64,000 bases of DNA from Martinezella lusitana (GCF_016901135.1 NZ_JAFEVL010000045.1:186001-250000), one strand, 5' to 3'; positions 46,444 through 55,677 are shown, counted from the stretch's first letter. A program made the numbers and translations. The notes: generated from the sequence alone by a model not told the origin.

Positions 46444-47945
46444 CTGTCACCATCGACAAGCCTTTGCGTTGGCGTGATGTCGCGCGCGTCGGCGTCGGCG
46501 AACCGCTGTCCCTATCCGACGCGGCCTGGAAGCGAGTCGAGCAGGCCAGCCGCATCGTCGAGCGCATCGTCGAGACGGGCGTGCGCGCCTATGGCGTCAA
46601 TACCGGTGTTGGCGCTCTGTCCGACACCGTCGTCGATCGCGCCTCGCAGAGCCGGCTTTCACGCAACATCATCATGAGCCATGCCTGCGGCGTTGGCCCC
46701 CTTCTGCCGGCCCGCGAGGTGCGCTCCATCATCGCGGCGCAGATCGCCAATTTTGCGCATGGCCATTCCGGCGTGCGGCCCGAGATCGTAAGTCATCTTG
46801 CGGCATTTCTCGAGCGGGACTGCATTCCCGAAGTCCCCTCCAAAGGCTCTGCCGGCTATCTGACCCACAATGCCCATAACGCCCTCGTGCTGATTGGCGA
46901 GGGACGGGCAGTCGTGAAGGGGAAGTCCATGACCGGAGCGCAGGCGCTTGCCGCGATCGGTCTGAGCCCATTGGTGCTTGGCGCCAAGGAAGGGCTGAGC
47001 CTCGTCAATGGCTCGGCCTGCGCCACGGGATTGTCGGCGCTTGCCGTTTACCGCGCAGAGCGCCTGCTTGATTGGGCCGATGCGATCGCCGCATTGACGC
47101 TGGAGGCGGCCGGCTGCCAGATCGCCGCTTTCGATGAGGCGGTGCTGGCACTTCGCCCGTCGGTGGGTATTGCCAAGGTCGGCCGCAGACTGCGCAGCCG
47201 CTTGCATGGCAGCGGCCTTGTCGCCGCCGCCCTCGGGCGGCGAACGCAGGATGCCTTGAGCTTGAGAGCCGTTCCGCATGCGCATGGTGCGGCCTGGGAT
47301 GTCTTCGAACAGACTGCACGCATTGTCGATCAGGAACTGGCTTCGGTTACGGACAATCCGGCTGTTTCGGGCACGCCGGAGCAACCCGTCGTCTCCTCCG
47401 AGGCGCATGCCGTCGCGCCTGCCCTCGGTCAGGCGGCCGATGGCCTGGCGATCGCGATCGCGCAGATTGCCGCCATGAGCGAGCGGCGGATGGACCGTCT
47501 CGTCAATCCGCTGGTCAGCGGCCTGCCGCCGTTCCTCGCAAGCGATGCCGGCAGCCATTCCGGCTTTATGATCGCCCAGTACACGGCTGCTGCTCTCAGC
47601 AACGACAACCGGCGGCTGGCCTCTCCCGCATCGCTCGACGGCGGCCTCACCTCCGGTCAACAGGAGGATTTTCTGGCGCATCCGACGGCTGCTGCCGGCA
47701 AGCTGCTCACCATCCTCGACAATGCCGAATATATCCTGGCGATCGAACTCATGGCGGCGGCGCAGGCGCAAGATTTCCTTGTTTCCCAGGGTGCAAGAGC
47801 GCCGGGGACGGATCGCCTTTACGCTGCAGTTCGCTCGCATGTTGCCCTTTATGATGACGATCGTCCGCTGAATGCCGATATCGAGGCGTTGCGGAACATG
47901 ATCGTTCAAGCCGCGCCGCCTGCTGAAAGTGAAATTGGAGCATAG
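46440..47945 (+). CDS. Histidine-ammonia-lyase homologue lacking the MIO-forming Ala-Ser-Gly
   Basis: A 501-residue full-length member of the HAL/PAL fold. Retained landmarks are Y51 in YGVNTG, SLR with R276, [32 protein letters not shown] and QQED with E409. Against the consensus KGSVGASGDLAPLAHMALVL it reads [17 protein letters not shown] (Ala138-Gly139-Tyr140). The three residues that cyclise into MIO are missing in frame, and the active-site Tyr of PYSLR (position 273) is Leu. Ordinary histidine deamination is thus unlikely. Ergothionases, which eliminate trimethylamine from ergothioneine without MIO, are known relatives of this kind. I infer a lyase for an N-methylated histidine-like betaine; automatic annotation as hutH would be misleading. 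Confidence 0.85.
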   Translation: MTVTIDKPLRWRDVARVGVGEPLSLSDAAWKRVEQASRIVERIVETGVRAYGVNTGVGALSDTVVDRASQSRLSRNIIMSHACGVGPLLPAREVRSIIAAQIANFAHGHSGVRPEIVSHLAAFLERDCIPEVPSKGSAGYLTHNAHNALVLIGEGRAVVKGKSMTGAQALAAIGLSPLVLGAKEGLSLVNGSACATGLSALAVYRAERLLDWADAIAALTLEAAGCQIAAFDEAVLALRPSVGIAKVGRRLRSRLHGSGLVAAALGRRTQDALSLRAVPHAHGAAWDVFEQTARIVDQELASVTDNPAVSGTPEQPVVSSEAHAVAPALGQAADGLAIAIAQIAAMSERRMDRLVNPLVSGLPPFLASDAGSHSGFMIAQYTAAALSNDNRRLASPASLDGGLTSGQQEDFLAHPTAAAGKLLTILDNAEYILAIELMAAAQAQDFLVSQGARAPGTDRLYAAVRSHVALYDDDRPLNADIEALRNMIVQAAPPAESEIGA

Positions 47946-47946
47946 A

Positions 47947-49095
47947 ATGTCCGTGGAATTCGACGTCGCCGTCATCGGTCTCGGTGCGATGGGGAGCGCG
48001 GCATTGTCGTCTGCCGCTGCGCGTGGCGCAAAGGCGATCGGCATAGAAGCGCATTTTCCGGCGCATGCGCTCAGCTCCTCGCATGGCGACAGCCGGCTGA
48101 TCCGCCTCGGCTACTTCGAGGACCCGTCCTACGTTCCCTTGCTGCAGCGCGCCTATCAGAACTGGCGGTCGCTCGAGGCACGGTTGCGCGCCGAAATATT
48201 GACTGTTACCGGCGTCCTGCAGATCGGAGCACCCGAGAGCAAAATCGTCAGTGGCACGCGCGCCTCCTGCGAGATGCATGGACTGCCTCACGACGTGCTC
48301 GACAAGGGCGCCATGAAGCGTCGCTTTCCGGCATTCGAGCTCGAGGATGGTGAAGTCGGCCTGCTCGACCCGCAGGGCGGCTATGTCAGGCCCGAGGCTG
48401 CGATCATGGGCTATCTGAAGCTTGCTGCGGAGGATGGAGCGGCGCTGCATTTCGGCGAGCGGGTCGTTGCCATCGAGCCTGACGATGCAGGCGTGACCGT
48501 TGTTTCGACCACCGGGCGATATCGCGCGCGCAAGGTGATCGTCGCGACCGGTGCCTGGATTGCCGAACTCGTGCCGCAACTCAGGTCCCACGCCCAGCCG
48601 ATCCGCCAGGTGGTCGCCTGGTATCAGCCCAAGGACGGCTTCGTCGCCGAGCCGCAGCGCATGCCCTGCTTTCTGCGTGACGAGGGCGCCAACGGTTCCT
48701 TCTTCGGTTTTCCGGCGATCGGCATCGATGGCGTTAAGGTCGGCCGCCATGCGCATTTCAGGGAGCCCATCGATCCCGAGGCACCAAATCCGGCTGTCAA
48801 CGACACCGATACGGCGCTGCTCGACGGCTTCGTTGCCAAGCGTCTGCCGGATGCGGCATCATTTCGGGTGCGGGCGACGACCTGCCGCTACACCATGCTG
48901 CCGAGCGAAGACTTTCTCATCGATACCGTGCCGGGGCAGCCGAACGTGGTGGTTTCCTCGGCCTGCTCCGGTCACGGCTTCAAGTTTACGAGCGTTGTCG
49001 GCGAGATTCTTGCCGATCTGGCGCTTCAGGGCGCAAGCGCATTGCCGACGGCTCTGTTCTCCTTCGAGAAGCATTTTGGCGCCCGCACGATATAG
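47947..49095 (+). CDS. Monomeric sarcosine-oxidase-like flavoprotein (MSOX/MTOX family)
   Basis: A 382-residue FAD oxidase. VAVIGLGAMGSAALSSAA is the Rossmann loop, SSSHGDSRLIRLGYFEDPSY the family's second signature, and C313 in CRYT matches the cysteine that binds FAD covalently in monomeric sarcosine oxidase. SACSGHGFKF closes the site. The family oxidises N-methyl amino acids, releasing formaldehyde and H2O2. It starts 1 base after the lyase stop, so it belongs to the same operon and points to an N-methylated substrate. Confidence 0.87.
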   Translation: MSVEFDVAVIGLGAMGSAALSSAAARGAKAIGIEAHFPAHALSSSHGDSRLIRLGYFEDPSYVPLLQRAYQNWRSLEARLRAEILTVTGVLQIGAPESKIVSGTRASCEMHGLPHDVLDKGAMKRRFPAFELEDGEVGLLDPQGGYVRPEAAIMGYLKLAAEDGAALHFGERVVAIEPDDAGVTVVSTTGRYRARKVIVATGAWIAELVPQLRSHAQPIRQVVAWYQPKDGFVAEPQRMPCFLRDEGANGSFFGFPAIGIDGVKVGRHAHFREPIDPEAPNPAVNDTDTALLDGFVAKRLPDAASFRVRATTCRYTMLPSEDFLIDTVPGQPNVVVSSACSGHGFKFTSVVGEILADLALQGASALPTALFSFEKHFGARTI

Positions 49096-49113
49096 GCCGC
49101 CATCCGGAGGGTT

Positions 49114-49608
49114 CTAGCCGATCGTCATCCGTCGCAGGACGTCCGATCTGAAATAGAAGTGCTGAACGAGCGCGCCGAATATGTGTAGGACGACGACGAT
49201 CCAAAGCAACATCTTGATAGGGCCGCCGTGGACGAAGCCTGCTGTGTCCACGCCGAGATAGTAAGCTGCAATCCCCGACAACGGCATCGCGAAGATCAGC
49301 ACATAGAGCAAAACATGCGTTACGCGCGCGATGTGATGCAGGAATGCCGGCTGACCGTTCGGCTTTTCGGGAGCATCGGAGGAGAAGCGGACAGCCAGCC
49401 GAATGATCGCCAGAAGCAGGATCGCGATGCCGACATAGGCGTGAATATTGGCGCCGGCGATATCGTCAGGCGAAGGCGTCTGGCCGTTGTGGACCAAGTG
49501 ACGCCATTTATTCATGCCGTCGGGAAATAGCAGATTGAAAAAAATGAGCAGGGCGACAAGCCAATGGAGCAGGCGCTGCGGGACGGAATAAGCGGATCTG
49601 GCAGGCAT
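49114..49608 (-). CDS. Cytochrome b561 family protein
   Basis: A 164-residue, four-helix membrane protein with heme-ligand histidines spaced as in prokaryotic cytochrome b561 (LLHWLVALLIFF, NIHAYVGIAILL, THVLLYVLIFAMPLSG and VVLHIFGALVQHFYF). It probably passes electrons between quinol and a periplasmic or membrane acceptor. It is convergent with the flavoprotein gene. Confidence 0.9.
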   Translation of the reverse strand: MPARSAYSVPQRLLHWLVALLIFFNLLFPDGMNKWRHLVHNGQTPSPDDIAGANIHAYVGIAILLLAIIRLAVRFSSDAPEKPNGQPAFLHHIARVTHVLLYVLIFAMPLSGIAAYYLGVDTAGFVHGGPIKMLLWIVVVLHIFGALVQHFYFRSDVLRRMTIG

Positions 49609-49716
49609 CAGGTTCCCTTAGATTGGAATTACTCTAAAACTAGAGCATGATTCTAACAAGAACCTGAACGCGATCTGCCTGATCCGCTATTGCCATCCGC
49701 GACGCCCGCATTGGCA

Positions 49717-49750
49717 TCAACTCAACTCAACTCAACTCAACTCAACTCAA
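49717..49750. repeat. Pentanucleotide tandem repeat (CTCAA)n
   Basis: Six perfect CTCAA units (49721-49750) preceded by a partial unit (TCAA, 49717-49720). It overlaps the last codons and stop of the aldehyde dehydrogenase gene, which reads TTG-AGT-TGA inside the repeat. Copy-number slippage would mostly alter the 3' untranslated side. Confidence 0.9.
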
Positions 49751-51157
49751 CACGGCACGAGGTTCGAGAAACGATTCCAGGCCGTACGAGCCGAATTCGC
49801 GGCCCATGCCGGATTGCTTGAAGCCGCCAAAGGGTGCGAGCGGCTCATGCGGTGCACCGTTGATGACGACCCGGCCGGCCTCGATCTGGCCCGCCACCCG
49901 TTTTGCCCGGGCGACATCAGAAGAGAAGACATAGGCCTGCAGGCCATAATCCGTATCGTTTGCAATCTCGATTGCATGGGTTTCGTCACGATAGGGGATT
50001 ACGCACAGCACAGGCCCGAAGATCTCTTCGCGCGCGATTCTCATGCCGTTGTGGACCTCGGAGAAGATCGTCGGCCGAATGAACCAGCCGTGATCGAGTC
50101 CTTCGGGTCGACCTTCTCCGCCGGCAATCAGCTGTGCGCCTTCTTCCTGGCCAAGACGGATATAGGACTGGACACGGTCCCATTGCTTTTGGCTGACCAT
50201 TGGTCCGATGTTGACTGAGGGATCGCTCGCATCCCCGACCTTGAGCGTCGAAACCACGGCAGCCAGCCGCTTGTGGATTTCGTCGAGGCGGCTTTCGGGG
50301 GCAAGAATGCGCGTGCCGGCGATGCAGGCCTGGCCGCTATTGGCAAAGCCTGCCGCCAACACCTGCGGAATGACGAGATCGAGATCGGCATCGTCCAGAA
50401 TGACGTTTGGGCTCTTGCCGCCGAGCTCGAGCGTCACGCGCTTCAGGGTCGCCGACGCGGCCTGCAGGATCGCCCGCCCGGTGACCGTCGAGCCGGTGAA
50501 GCTGATTTTGGCGATATCGCGATGAGCACTGAGAGCGGCACCGGCCACATGGCCATAGCCGTTGACGATGTTGAATACACCATTCGGCAGCCCGGCATCA
50601 TCAAGGCATTCGGTGATGAGTTGCGTCTGGATCGCGCTCATTTCCGATGGCTTGATGACCATGGTGGCGCCGGCCGCGATGGCGGTGGCAAGCTTGCTGC
50701 AGATGAAGCCGTAATTGCTGTTCCATGGCGTAATGGCGGCGGCAACGCCGGCAGGCCGCATCTCCACTTCGGCATGGCCGATCCGGCGTCGAAACTCATA
50801 GTCTTTGAGCGTCTCGGCCATATGGAGAAAGGCCGTGCCGGCATGCGGCACCGAAAAGCCGATGAAGGCGGCCGGCGCGCCATATTCCTCGCGCATGGCG
50901 TCCGCGAGGTCCGAGGCACGTGCCGAGACGGCCTCATGCAGGCTATGCAGCATCGCAACGCGTTCGGCCTTGGAGCTTTGCGACAGACCCTGGAATGCAG
51001 CCTTGGCGGCGCTGACGGCACGGTCGACATCCTGTTCGTCGCCGAGACGCACGGTGCCGATCTGCTCTTCGGTGGCTGGGTTGAAAAGAGGGGCTAACTC
51101 CGTGCCATGGGGCTGAACGAAGCTGCCGTTGATGTAGATGGTGTCTATCGTGCGCAT
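49742..51157 (-). CDS. NAD(P)-dependent aldehyde dehydrogenase
   Basis: A 471-residue ALDH-superfamily enzyme. The general-base Glu lies in TLELGGKSPNVI and the catalytic Cys in NSGQACIAGTRI, with EEIFGPVLCVIPY further on. It oxidises an aldehyde to the acid; the substrate is unknown. The ATG at 51157 has GAAGGAGA upstream. It is divergent from a LysR gene. The C-terminus ends in the pentanucleotide repeat. Confidence 0.92.
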   Translation of the reverse strand: MRTIDTIYINGSFVQPHGTELAPLFNPATEEQIGTVRLGDEQDVDRAVSAAKAAFQGLSQSSKAERVAMLHSLHEAVSARASDLADAMREEYGAPAAFIGFSVPHAGTAFLHMAETLKDYEFRRRIGHAEVEMRPAGVAAAITPWNSNYGFICSKLATAIAAGATMVIKPSEMSAIQTQLITECLDDAGLPNGVFNIVNGYGHVAGAALSAHRDIAKISFTGSTVTGRAILQAASATLKRVTLELGGKSPNVILDDADLDLVIPQVLAAGFANSGQACIAGTRILAPESRLDEIHKRLAAVVSTLKVGDASDPSVNIGPMVSQKQWDRVQSYIRLGQEEGAQLIAGGEGRPEGLDHGWFIRPTIFSEVHNGMRIAREEIFGPVLCVIPYRDETHAIEIANDTDYGLQAYVFSSDVARAKRVAGQIEAGRVVINGAPHEPLAPFGGFKQSGMGREFGSYGLESFLEPRAVLS

Positions 51158-51251
51158 GAGCGTCTCCTTCATCTTCACGATAGAGGTAGGATGCGCTATT
51201 TGATCGGTCTAGCAGGACAAAGGCGAACAGGCTGATAAGGAAAATCGCGCA

Positions 51252-52166
51252 ATGAAGGCAAGTCTGGCTGAGCTTGAGGCGATTGCAGCTGTTGCACGAC
51301 ATGGCGGTTTTCGCGCAGCCGCACGCGAGCTCGGCATGTCCTCGTCGGCGCTCAGCCATGCCGTTGCGGCGCTGGAGGAGCGCCTGTCCGTGCGGATTTT
51401 CAACAGGACGACACGCAGCGTGACCCTGTCGGATGCCGGCGAGCGCTTCATTGCGGATATAGCGCCGGCCCTCGCTGCGATCGACACGGCCATAGAGAAT
51501 GCTGGCATCTCTTCCGCAACAGTATCCGGCACCCTTCGGCTCAACATGGCGCCAGGCGCGGCGCGCATGCTGCTGGTTCCCCTCATCCTCGAGTATGGGC
51601 GGCGCTATCCGGATGTGGAGGTCGAAATCGTTACCGAAAATGCTTTGGTCGACGTCATCGGAAAGGGTTTCGATGCAGGCATTCGCCTCGCCGAGGCCGT
51701 TCCGACGGATATGGTCGCGATACCGATCGTTTCGAGGCTACGCTCGCTTGTCGTCGGCTCGCCCGGCTATTTCAGCGACCGACCGCGCCCCCTCGTGCCC
51801 GGTGATCTCATGCAGCATCGCTGCATTCGCGCTCGAATGGCGAGCGGCCGGCTTTATCGTTGGGAATTCGAACGGCGTGGGCAAGCCATATTGATCGATG
51901 CGCCGGGAAGCCTCACCCTCGATGCGTCCGACCTGATGTTGAGTGCTGCGCTCGAAGGGGCGGGGCTCGCCTATATCAGCGAAGCATCCATTGCCGATCA
52001 TATTGCGGCAGGCAATCTGATCTCGGTACTGGAGGATTGGAGCCCGCCCTATCCGGGTCTCAGCCTCTATTTCGCTCAGCGGCGCCAGATGCCGGCGAGG
52101 CTTCGGGCATTGATCGATCTCATCCGTGAGCGGAATCTCTCTCGTGGGTCGCGGTTGGAAGATTAA
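51252..52166 (+). CDS. LysR-family regulator
   Basis: A 304-residue LysR protein with helix-turn-helix GGFRAAARELGMSSSALSHAVAALE (span residues 18-42) and an effector domain with GFDAGIRLAEAVPTDMVAIP, typical of the CrgA/DsdC-like branch. It is divergent from the aldehyde dehydrogenase across 94 bases and probably regulates it. Confidence 0.87.
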   Translation: MKASLAELEAIAAVARHGGFRAAARELGMSSSALSHAVAALEERLSVRIFNRTTRSVTLSDAGERFIADIAPALAAIDTAIENAGISSATVSGTLRLNMAPGAARMLLVPLILEYGRRYPDVEVEIVTENALVDVIGKGFDAGIRLAEAVPTDMVAIPIVSRLRSLVVGSPGYFSDRPRPLVPGDLMQHRCIRARMASGRLYRWEFERRGQAILIDAPGSLTLDASDLMLSAALEGAGLAYISEASIADHIAAGNLISVLEDWSPPYPGLSLYFAQRRQMPARLRALIDLIRERNLSRGSRLED

Positions 52167-52455
52167 ATTTCAGACATATATCTCGATATATCTTGAGTGC
52201 AGATATATAGAAATATATCCCTATCGCCTGAAACATCATCACGACGATCCCTTTGAGGATGAGCGCGAGTTCCTCGAGCGGCGCAGACATAAACATCACC
52301 ATAGGAGAAGGGCGGCAAGCGGCTGTTTTGACTGCGGCGAGCGACTGCTGCTGAGGCGGTCGCTACTGCTTTGGATGAGGCGGTCTGCGCCATGGCGCGC
52401 TGTCAGAACACGTCGGCGACCGCTGGCGAAGAATCAACTCACGCAGGAGTTTGTC
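52167..52455. other. AT-rich gap with a hairpin between lysR and the methyltransferase
   Basis: No gene is supported. An inverted repeat ATATATCT (52186-52193) / AGATATAT (52201-52208) with a 7-nt loop lies 20 bases after the lysR stop, within a run of ATATAT motifs; it could end lysR transcription or form an operator for the next gene. Confidence 0.4.
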
Positions 52456-53073
52456 ATGGACAAGAAGATCAAAGCCGTTCTCGAGAGCTACCACGAGCTT
52501 ATTCGCGAAGAGCGCAGCAAGCCCAGGGAAGTGCCATCGGGCGGGCGCGACGGCGGTCAGGATCGCCGACTGAGAGCCGTCGGACCGGAGACGGGCCGCT
52601 TTATCAACATCTTGGCGAAAAGCCTGCAAGCCCCCACCATTCTGGAACTCGGCACGTCCTTTGGCTATTCCGGCACCTGGCTTGCCGAGGCTGCGCGCGC
52701 AAGCAAGGGAAAGCTTATTTCCATGGAGCTGCACGCTTACAAGACCGAGTTCGCCAAGGAAATGGCAGAGAAGGCGGGGCTGTCAGAGCATATCGATTTC
52801 AAGGTCGGCGATGCGGTCGAGATGATCAAGGCGCTGCCTTCGGGCGTCGATTTCGTCCTCGTCGACTTGTGGAAGGATCTCTACGTCCCCTGCCTCGAAG
52901 CCTTCTATCCCAAGCTCAATCCCGGTGCGATCATCGTGGCCGACAACATGCTGATGCCTGGTAATGAGGATGTGAAACGCTATGGCGAGGCCGTTCGCGC
53001 CAAGGCAGGAATAACCTCCGTGCTCCTGCCTGTCGGTTCCGGGATCGAAGTCAGCCGATACGATCCTGCATGA
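52456..53073 (+). CDS. SAM-dependent O-methyltransferase (class I, catechol/caffeoyl-CoA type)
   Basis: A 205-residue protein with SAM motif I ILELGTSFGYSGTWLAEAA, the acidic residue in KLISMELHAYK and DFVLVDLWKDLY, where family 3 O-methyltransferases place a metal-binding Asp. PGAIIVADNML carries a second Asp-Asn metal pair. It would methylate a small hydroxylated substrate. The start at 52456 has AGGAG 6 bases upstream. Confidence 0.83.
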   Translation: MDKKIKAVLESYHELIREERSKPREVPSGGRDGGQDRRLRAVGPETGRFINILAKSLQAPTILELGTSFGYSGTWLAEAARASKGKLISMELHAYKTEFAKEMAEKAGLSEHIDFKVGDAVEMIKALPSGVDFVLVDLWKDLYVPCLEAFYPKLNPGAIIVADNMLMPGNEDVKRYGEAVRAKAGITSVLLPVGSGIEVSRYDPA

Positions 53074-53118
53074 GGAGCAGGCGGCGGCCTCACTCATGAG
53101 ACCGCCGCTGGTTTGCCT

Positions 53119-53877
53119 TTACTTGCCGGCGTCCTTGGCCGCCTTTTCGATGACGGCGGCGACTTTCTCCGGCTGGGATGCGAAGACGGCGTGGCTCGCC
53201 TTGATTTCGGTCACGTCGCTTCCCGCCCGTTTTGCCATGTCACGCTCGAGCTCGGGATTGATGGAGCGATCGTCGCTCGCAACAATCGACCAGCTCTTCT
53301 TCGACCGCCAGGCCGGATCATCGATCTTTGCCGTGAAGGCTGCCTTGGCGGCAAACACCTGCGACTTCGCCATGAAGTCCGCTTCGCTCCTCGGCAGGTC
53401 CGCCGCGAAATCCGCAGCGAACGTCGCGGGGTCGAGATAGAGATACTGGCCGTCCTTCGTCTCGCGGATATTCATGCTGCCCGCCGGCTTGGAACTGGCA
53501 AGGCCGATCAGGTTCTCGCCCTTGTCCGGTTGAAACGCAGCGACGTAGACGAGGCCGGCCACATCCGGCCGGTTGCCCGCCTCGGTGATGACCATGCCGC
53601 CATAGCTATGTCCCACAAGCAGGCTCGGGCCGATCTGCAGGTCCAGCACGCGGTTCGTTGCGGCAACGTCGTCGGCGAGCGAGGTGATGGGCTCCTGGAC
53701 GATCGTGACCTTGAAGCCGTGCTTTTCGAGGATCTCGGTCGTCTTGCGCCAGCCGGATCCATCAGCGAGAGCGCCGCGGACGATGACGATATTCTTGATC
53801 TCGGCAGCCTGCGCTGTAAACGCCATGGTGCTCGCAGCAAGACCAAGGGCGACGACGGAAAGGAAGCGCTTATGCAT
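53119..53877 (-). CDS. Exported alpha/beta hydrolase
   Basis: A 252-residue protein with a Sec signal peptide (residues 1-24, ending AQA). The nucleophile elbow is GHSYGG and the late catalytic His lies in ASHAVFASQPEKVA. The oxyanion loop reads VRGALADGSGW, where most relatives have HGAFADGSSW, so the His is replaced by Arg. It is a periplasmic esterase- or haloperoxidase-like hydrolase of unknown substrate. It lies 48 bases downstream of the DipZ-like gene on the same strand. Confidence 0.82.
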   Translation of the reverse strand: MHKRFLSVVALGLAASTMAFTAQAAEIKNIVIVRGALADGSGWRKTTEILEKHGFKVTIVQEPITSLADDVAATNRVLDLQIGPSLLVGHSYGGMVITEAGNRPDVAGLVYVAAFQPDKGENLIGLASSKPAGSMNIRETKDGQYLYLDPATFAADFAADLPRSEADFMAKSQVFAAKAAFTAKIDDPAWRSKKSWSIVASDDRSINPELERDMAKRAGSDVTEIKASHAVFASQPEKVAAVIEKAAKDAGK

Positions 53878-53925
53878 GGGTATGACTCCTGTCGGTAAAA
53901 GTTGATGTTGAGGTTTGGGGAGGAT

Positions 53926-55677
53926 TCATCCGAAGGTGAAGGCGTAGGCCTGGACCCCGGGATCGAGGAAACGGATTTCGAAGTTGCGCGCTGTGACATC
54001 GCCGGATTGGCGAACGAGCTGATAGAGTTTGGTGGCTGTAACAGTCCCGTTTCCGGCGGCATCGGTATCGGAGCCGTGGTCGGCGCCGGGAGCCTTCCCA
54101 TCGACGGTCACTTGGAAGCGGACCGGCTTTCCGTTCGCAGCAGGCCCGAGAACCAGATGCAGGTCGCGGGCGCTGAAGCGATAGCTGATGCCGCCGCCTG
54201 CCCGATCGAGCGATGCCTGCTCCGGACCGACGGTCCATGTTCCCGCCAATCCCCATTGGTTGAGATCGGGATTGGCGATGGAATAGTCAGCGGCGGCATC
54301 CGCCTTCAGGCCTTCGGGAGAAACGAAACCCGTCGCCTGCTTATAGCCGACATAGGTTTCGCCGGAGCGGATGTCCCCGAGATCGGGGCTGGCCTCCGCA
54401 CCCTTTGCATTCGGTACGACAGGGGCGCTTTGGGTCATGTCGCTGCCCGCTTCGCGCAGGAGATCCTGGATAGCCTGCTCGGTCTGGGGATAATTGCCTT
54501 CGCCGAAATGCTGGTAGCGGACCTGTCCCTTGGCATCGATAAGATAGTGGGCAGGCCAGTAGTTGTTCTCGAAGGCGCGCCAGATGCGATAGTCGTTGTC
54601 GATGGCGACCGGGTAGCCGATCTTGAAGTCGGCAACCGCATTCTTGACGTTGCCGATGTTCTTCTCGAAGGCGAATTCGGGCGCATGGACGCCGATGACG
54701 ACGAGGCCCTGATCCTTATATTTTTCCGCCCAGGCACGAACATAGGGGATGGTGCGGATGCAGTTGACGCAGGAATAGGTCCAGAAATCGACGAGCACGA
54801 CCTTGCCGCGAAGCTCGGCGCTGGTCAGCGGCGGCGAGTTCAGCCAGGTGACGGCGTCATTGAGCGAGGGGGCTGGCCCTTCCACCGGCAGATCGCTGTG
54901 GAACGGCCGTGTCGCGTCGCTGGCGGTCTCGGTCGATACACCATCTGCGGACTTCGTATGCAGCCTCTCCAGCAAGGCCTGCTCGAACGAGCCGGTGCTT
55001 GCATAGGAAAGCCGGGCGAGCAGGCCGGTATCGAGGCCAAGAGCAATGGCCGCGACCCCCGCCAGGACGGCAGCGCCGGCCAGCTGGCGGATACGTTCGC
55101 TGATGCCGAGTGATTGTTTCATGCGGGCAAACAGCTTGCCGCCGGCAAACAGGGCGACGGCAAGTGAAGTCGTGGCGCCGGCACCATAGGCAAGCAGAAG
55201 GAACGTCGTCTGCAGATTGGCGCCCTTCAAGGCTGCTCCCGTGAGCACGAGCCCGAGGATCGGCCCGGCGCAGGGCGCCCAGAGCAGCCCGGTCGCAATA
55301 CCGAGGACAAACGAGCTCCTGACGCTCGACGTCGCGCGGCCGTTGCCTGCGGCGTTCAGGAGATTATTGCCGAGGTCGACAACCGGCCGGGAAAGCAGGC
55401 TTGACACGCGCGGCGACAGCAGGCTCAGGCCGAAGAGCGCGAGCAGCGCGATGGCGGCGAGACGACCATATTCATTGGCGCGAATGGCCCAGGCGCCGCC
55501 GATGGCAGCAAGCGTCGCGACCAGTGCAAAGGTGATCGCCATGCCCGCAAGCATGGGTAGCGTGCTCCTGGCGAAAGGCTGGCCGGCGCGGGCGAAAACG
55601 AAGGGGAGAATGGGCAGAATGCACGGACTGAGGATCGTCAGCGCGCCGCCGAGATAGGCAATGATGAGAAGCGTCAT
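53926..55677 (-). CDS. DipZ-like CcdA-thioredoxin fusion (cytochrome c biogenesis/thiol-redox protein)
   Basis: A 583-residue fusion. An N-terminal CcdA/DsbD-type membrane domain (residues 1-240) has its redox Cys in SPCILPILPF and APCAGPILG. A periplasmic thioredoxin-like domain (about 270-430) has the active site CVNC, and a C-terminal beta-rich domain (about 440-583) is found in DipZ proteins. It would carry reducing power from the cytoplasm to periplasmic thiols. The start at 55677 has AAGGAAGAGA upstream. Confidence 0.86.
   Translation of the reverse strand: MTLLIIAYLGGALTILSPCILPILPFVFARAGQPFARSTLPMLAGMAITFALVATLAAIGGAWAIRANEYGRLAAIALLALFGLSLLSPRVSSLLSRPVVDLGNNLLNAAGNGRATSSVRSSFVLGIATGLLWAPCAGPILGLVLTGAALKGANLQTTFLLLAYGAGATTSLAVALFAGGKLFARMKQSLGISERIRQLAGAAVLAGVAAIALGLDTGLLARLSYASTGSFEQALLERLHTKSADGVSTETASDATRPFHSDLPVEGPAPSLNDAVTWLNSPPLTSAELRGKVVLVDFWTYSCVNCIRTIPYVRAWAEKYKDQGLVVIGVHAPEFAFEKNIGNVKNAVADFKIGYPVAIDNDYRIWRAFENNYWPAHYLIDAKGQVRYQHFGEGNYPQTEQAIQDLLREAGSDMTQSAPVVPNAKGAEASPDLGDIRSGETYVGYKQATGFVSPEGLKADAAADYSIANPDLNQWGLAGTWTVGPEQASLDRAGGGISYRFSARDLHLVLGPAANGKPVRFQVTVDGKAPGADHGSDTDAAGNGTVTATKLYQLVRQSGDVTARNFEIRFLDPGVQAYAFTFG

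Noticed and set aside
46440-47945. Ordinary hutH annotation
   Set aside because: Overall similarity is strong, but the MIO-forming tripeptide and an active-site Tyr are missing and no other hut enzymes are nearby, so canonical histidine deamination is not supported.
46659-48044. Minus-strand open frame of 461 codons
   Set aside because: Shadow of the lyase-homologue and oxidase genes; low-complexity composition and no ribosome site.
49717-49750. CRISPR or attachment site at the CTCAA repeat
   Set aside because: The unit is only 5 bases with no spacers, and there is no integrase or tRNA nearby; it is a simple microsatellite.
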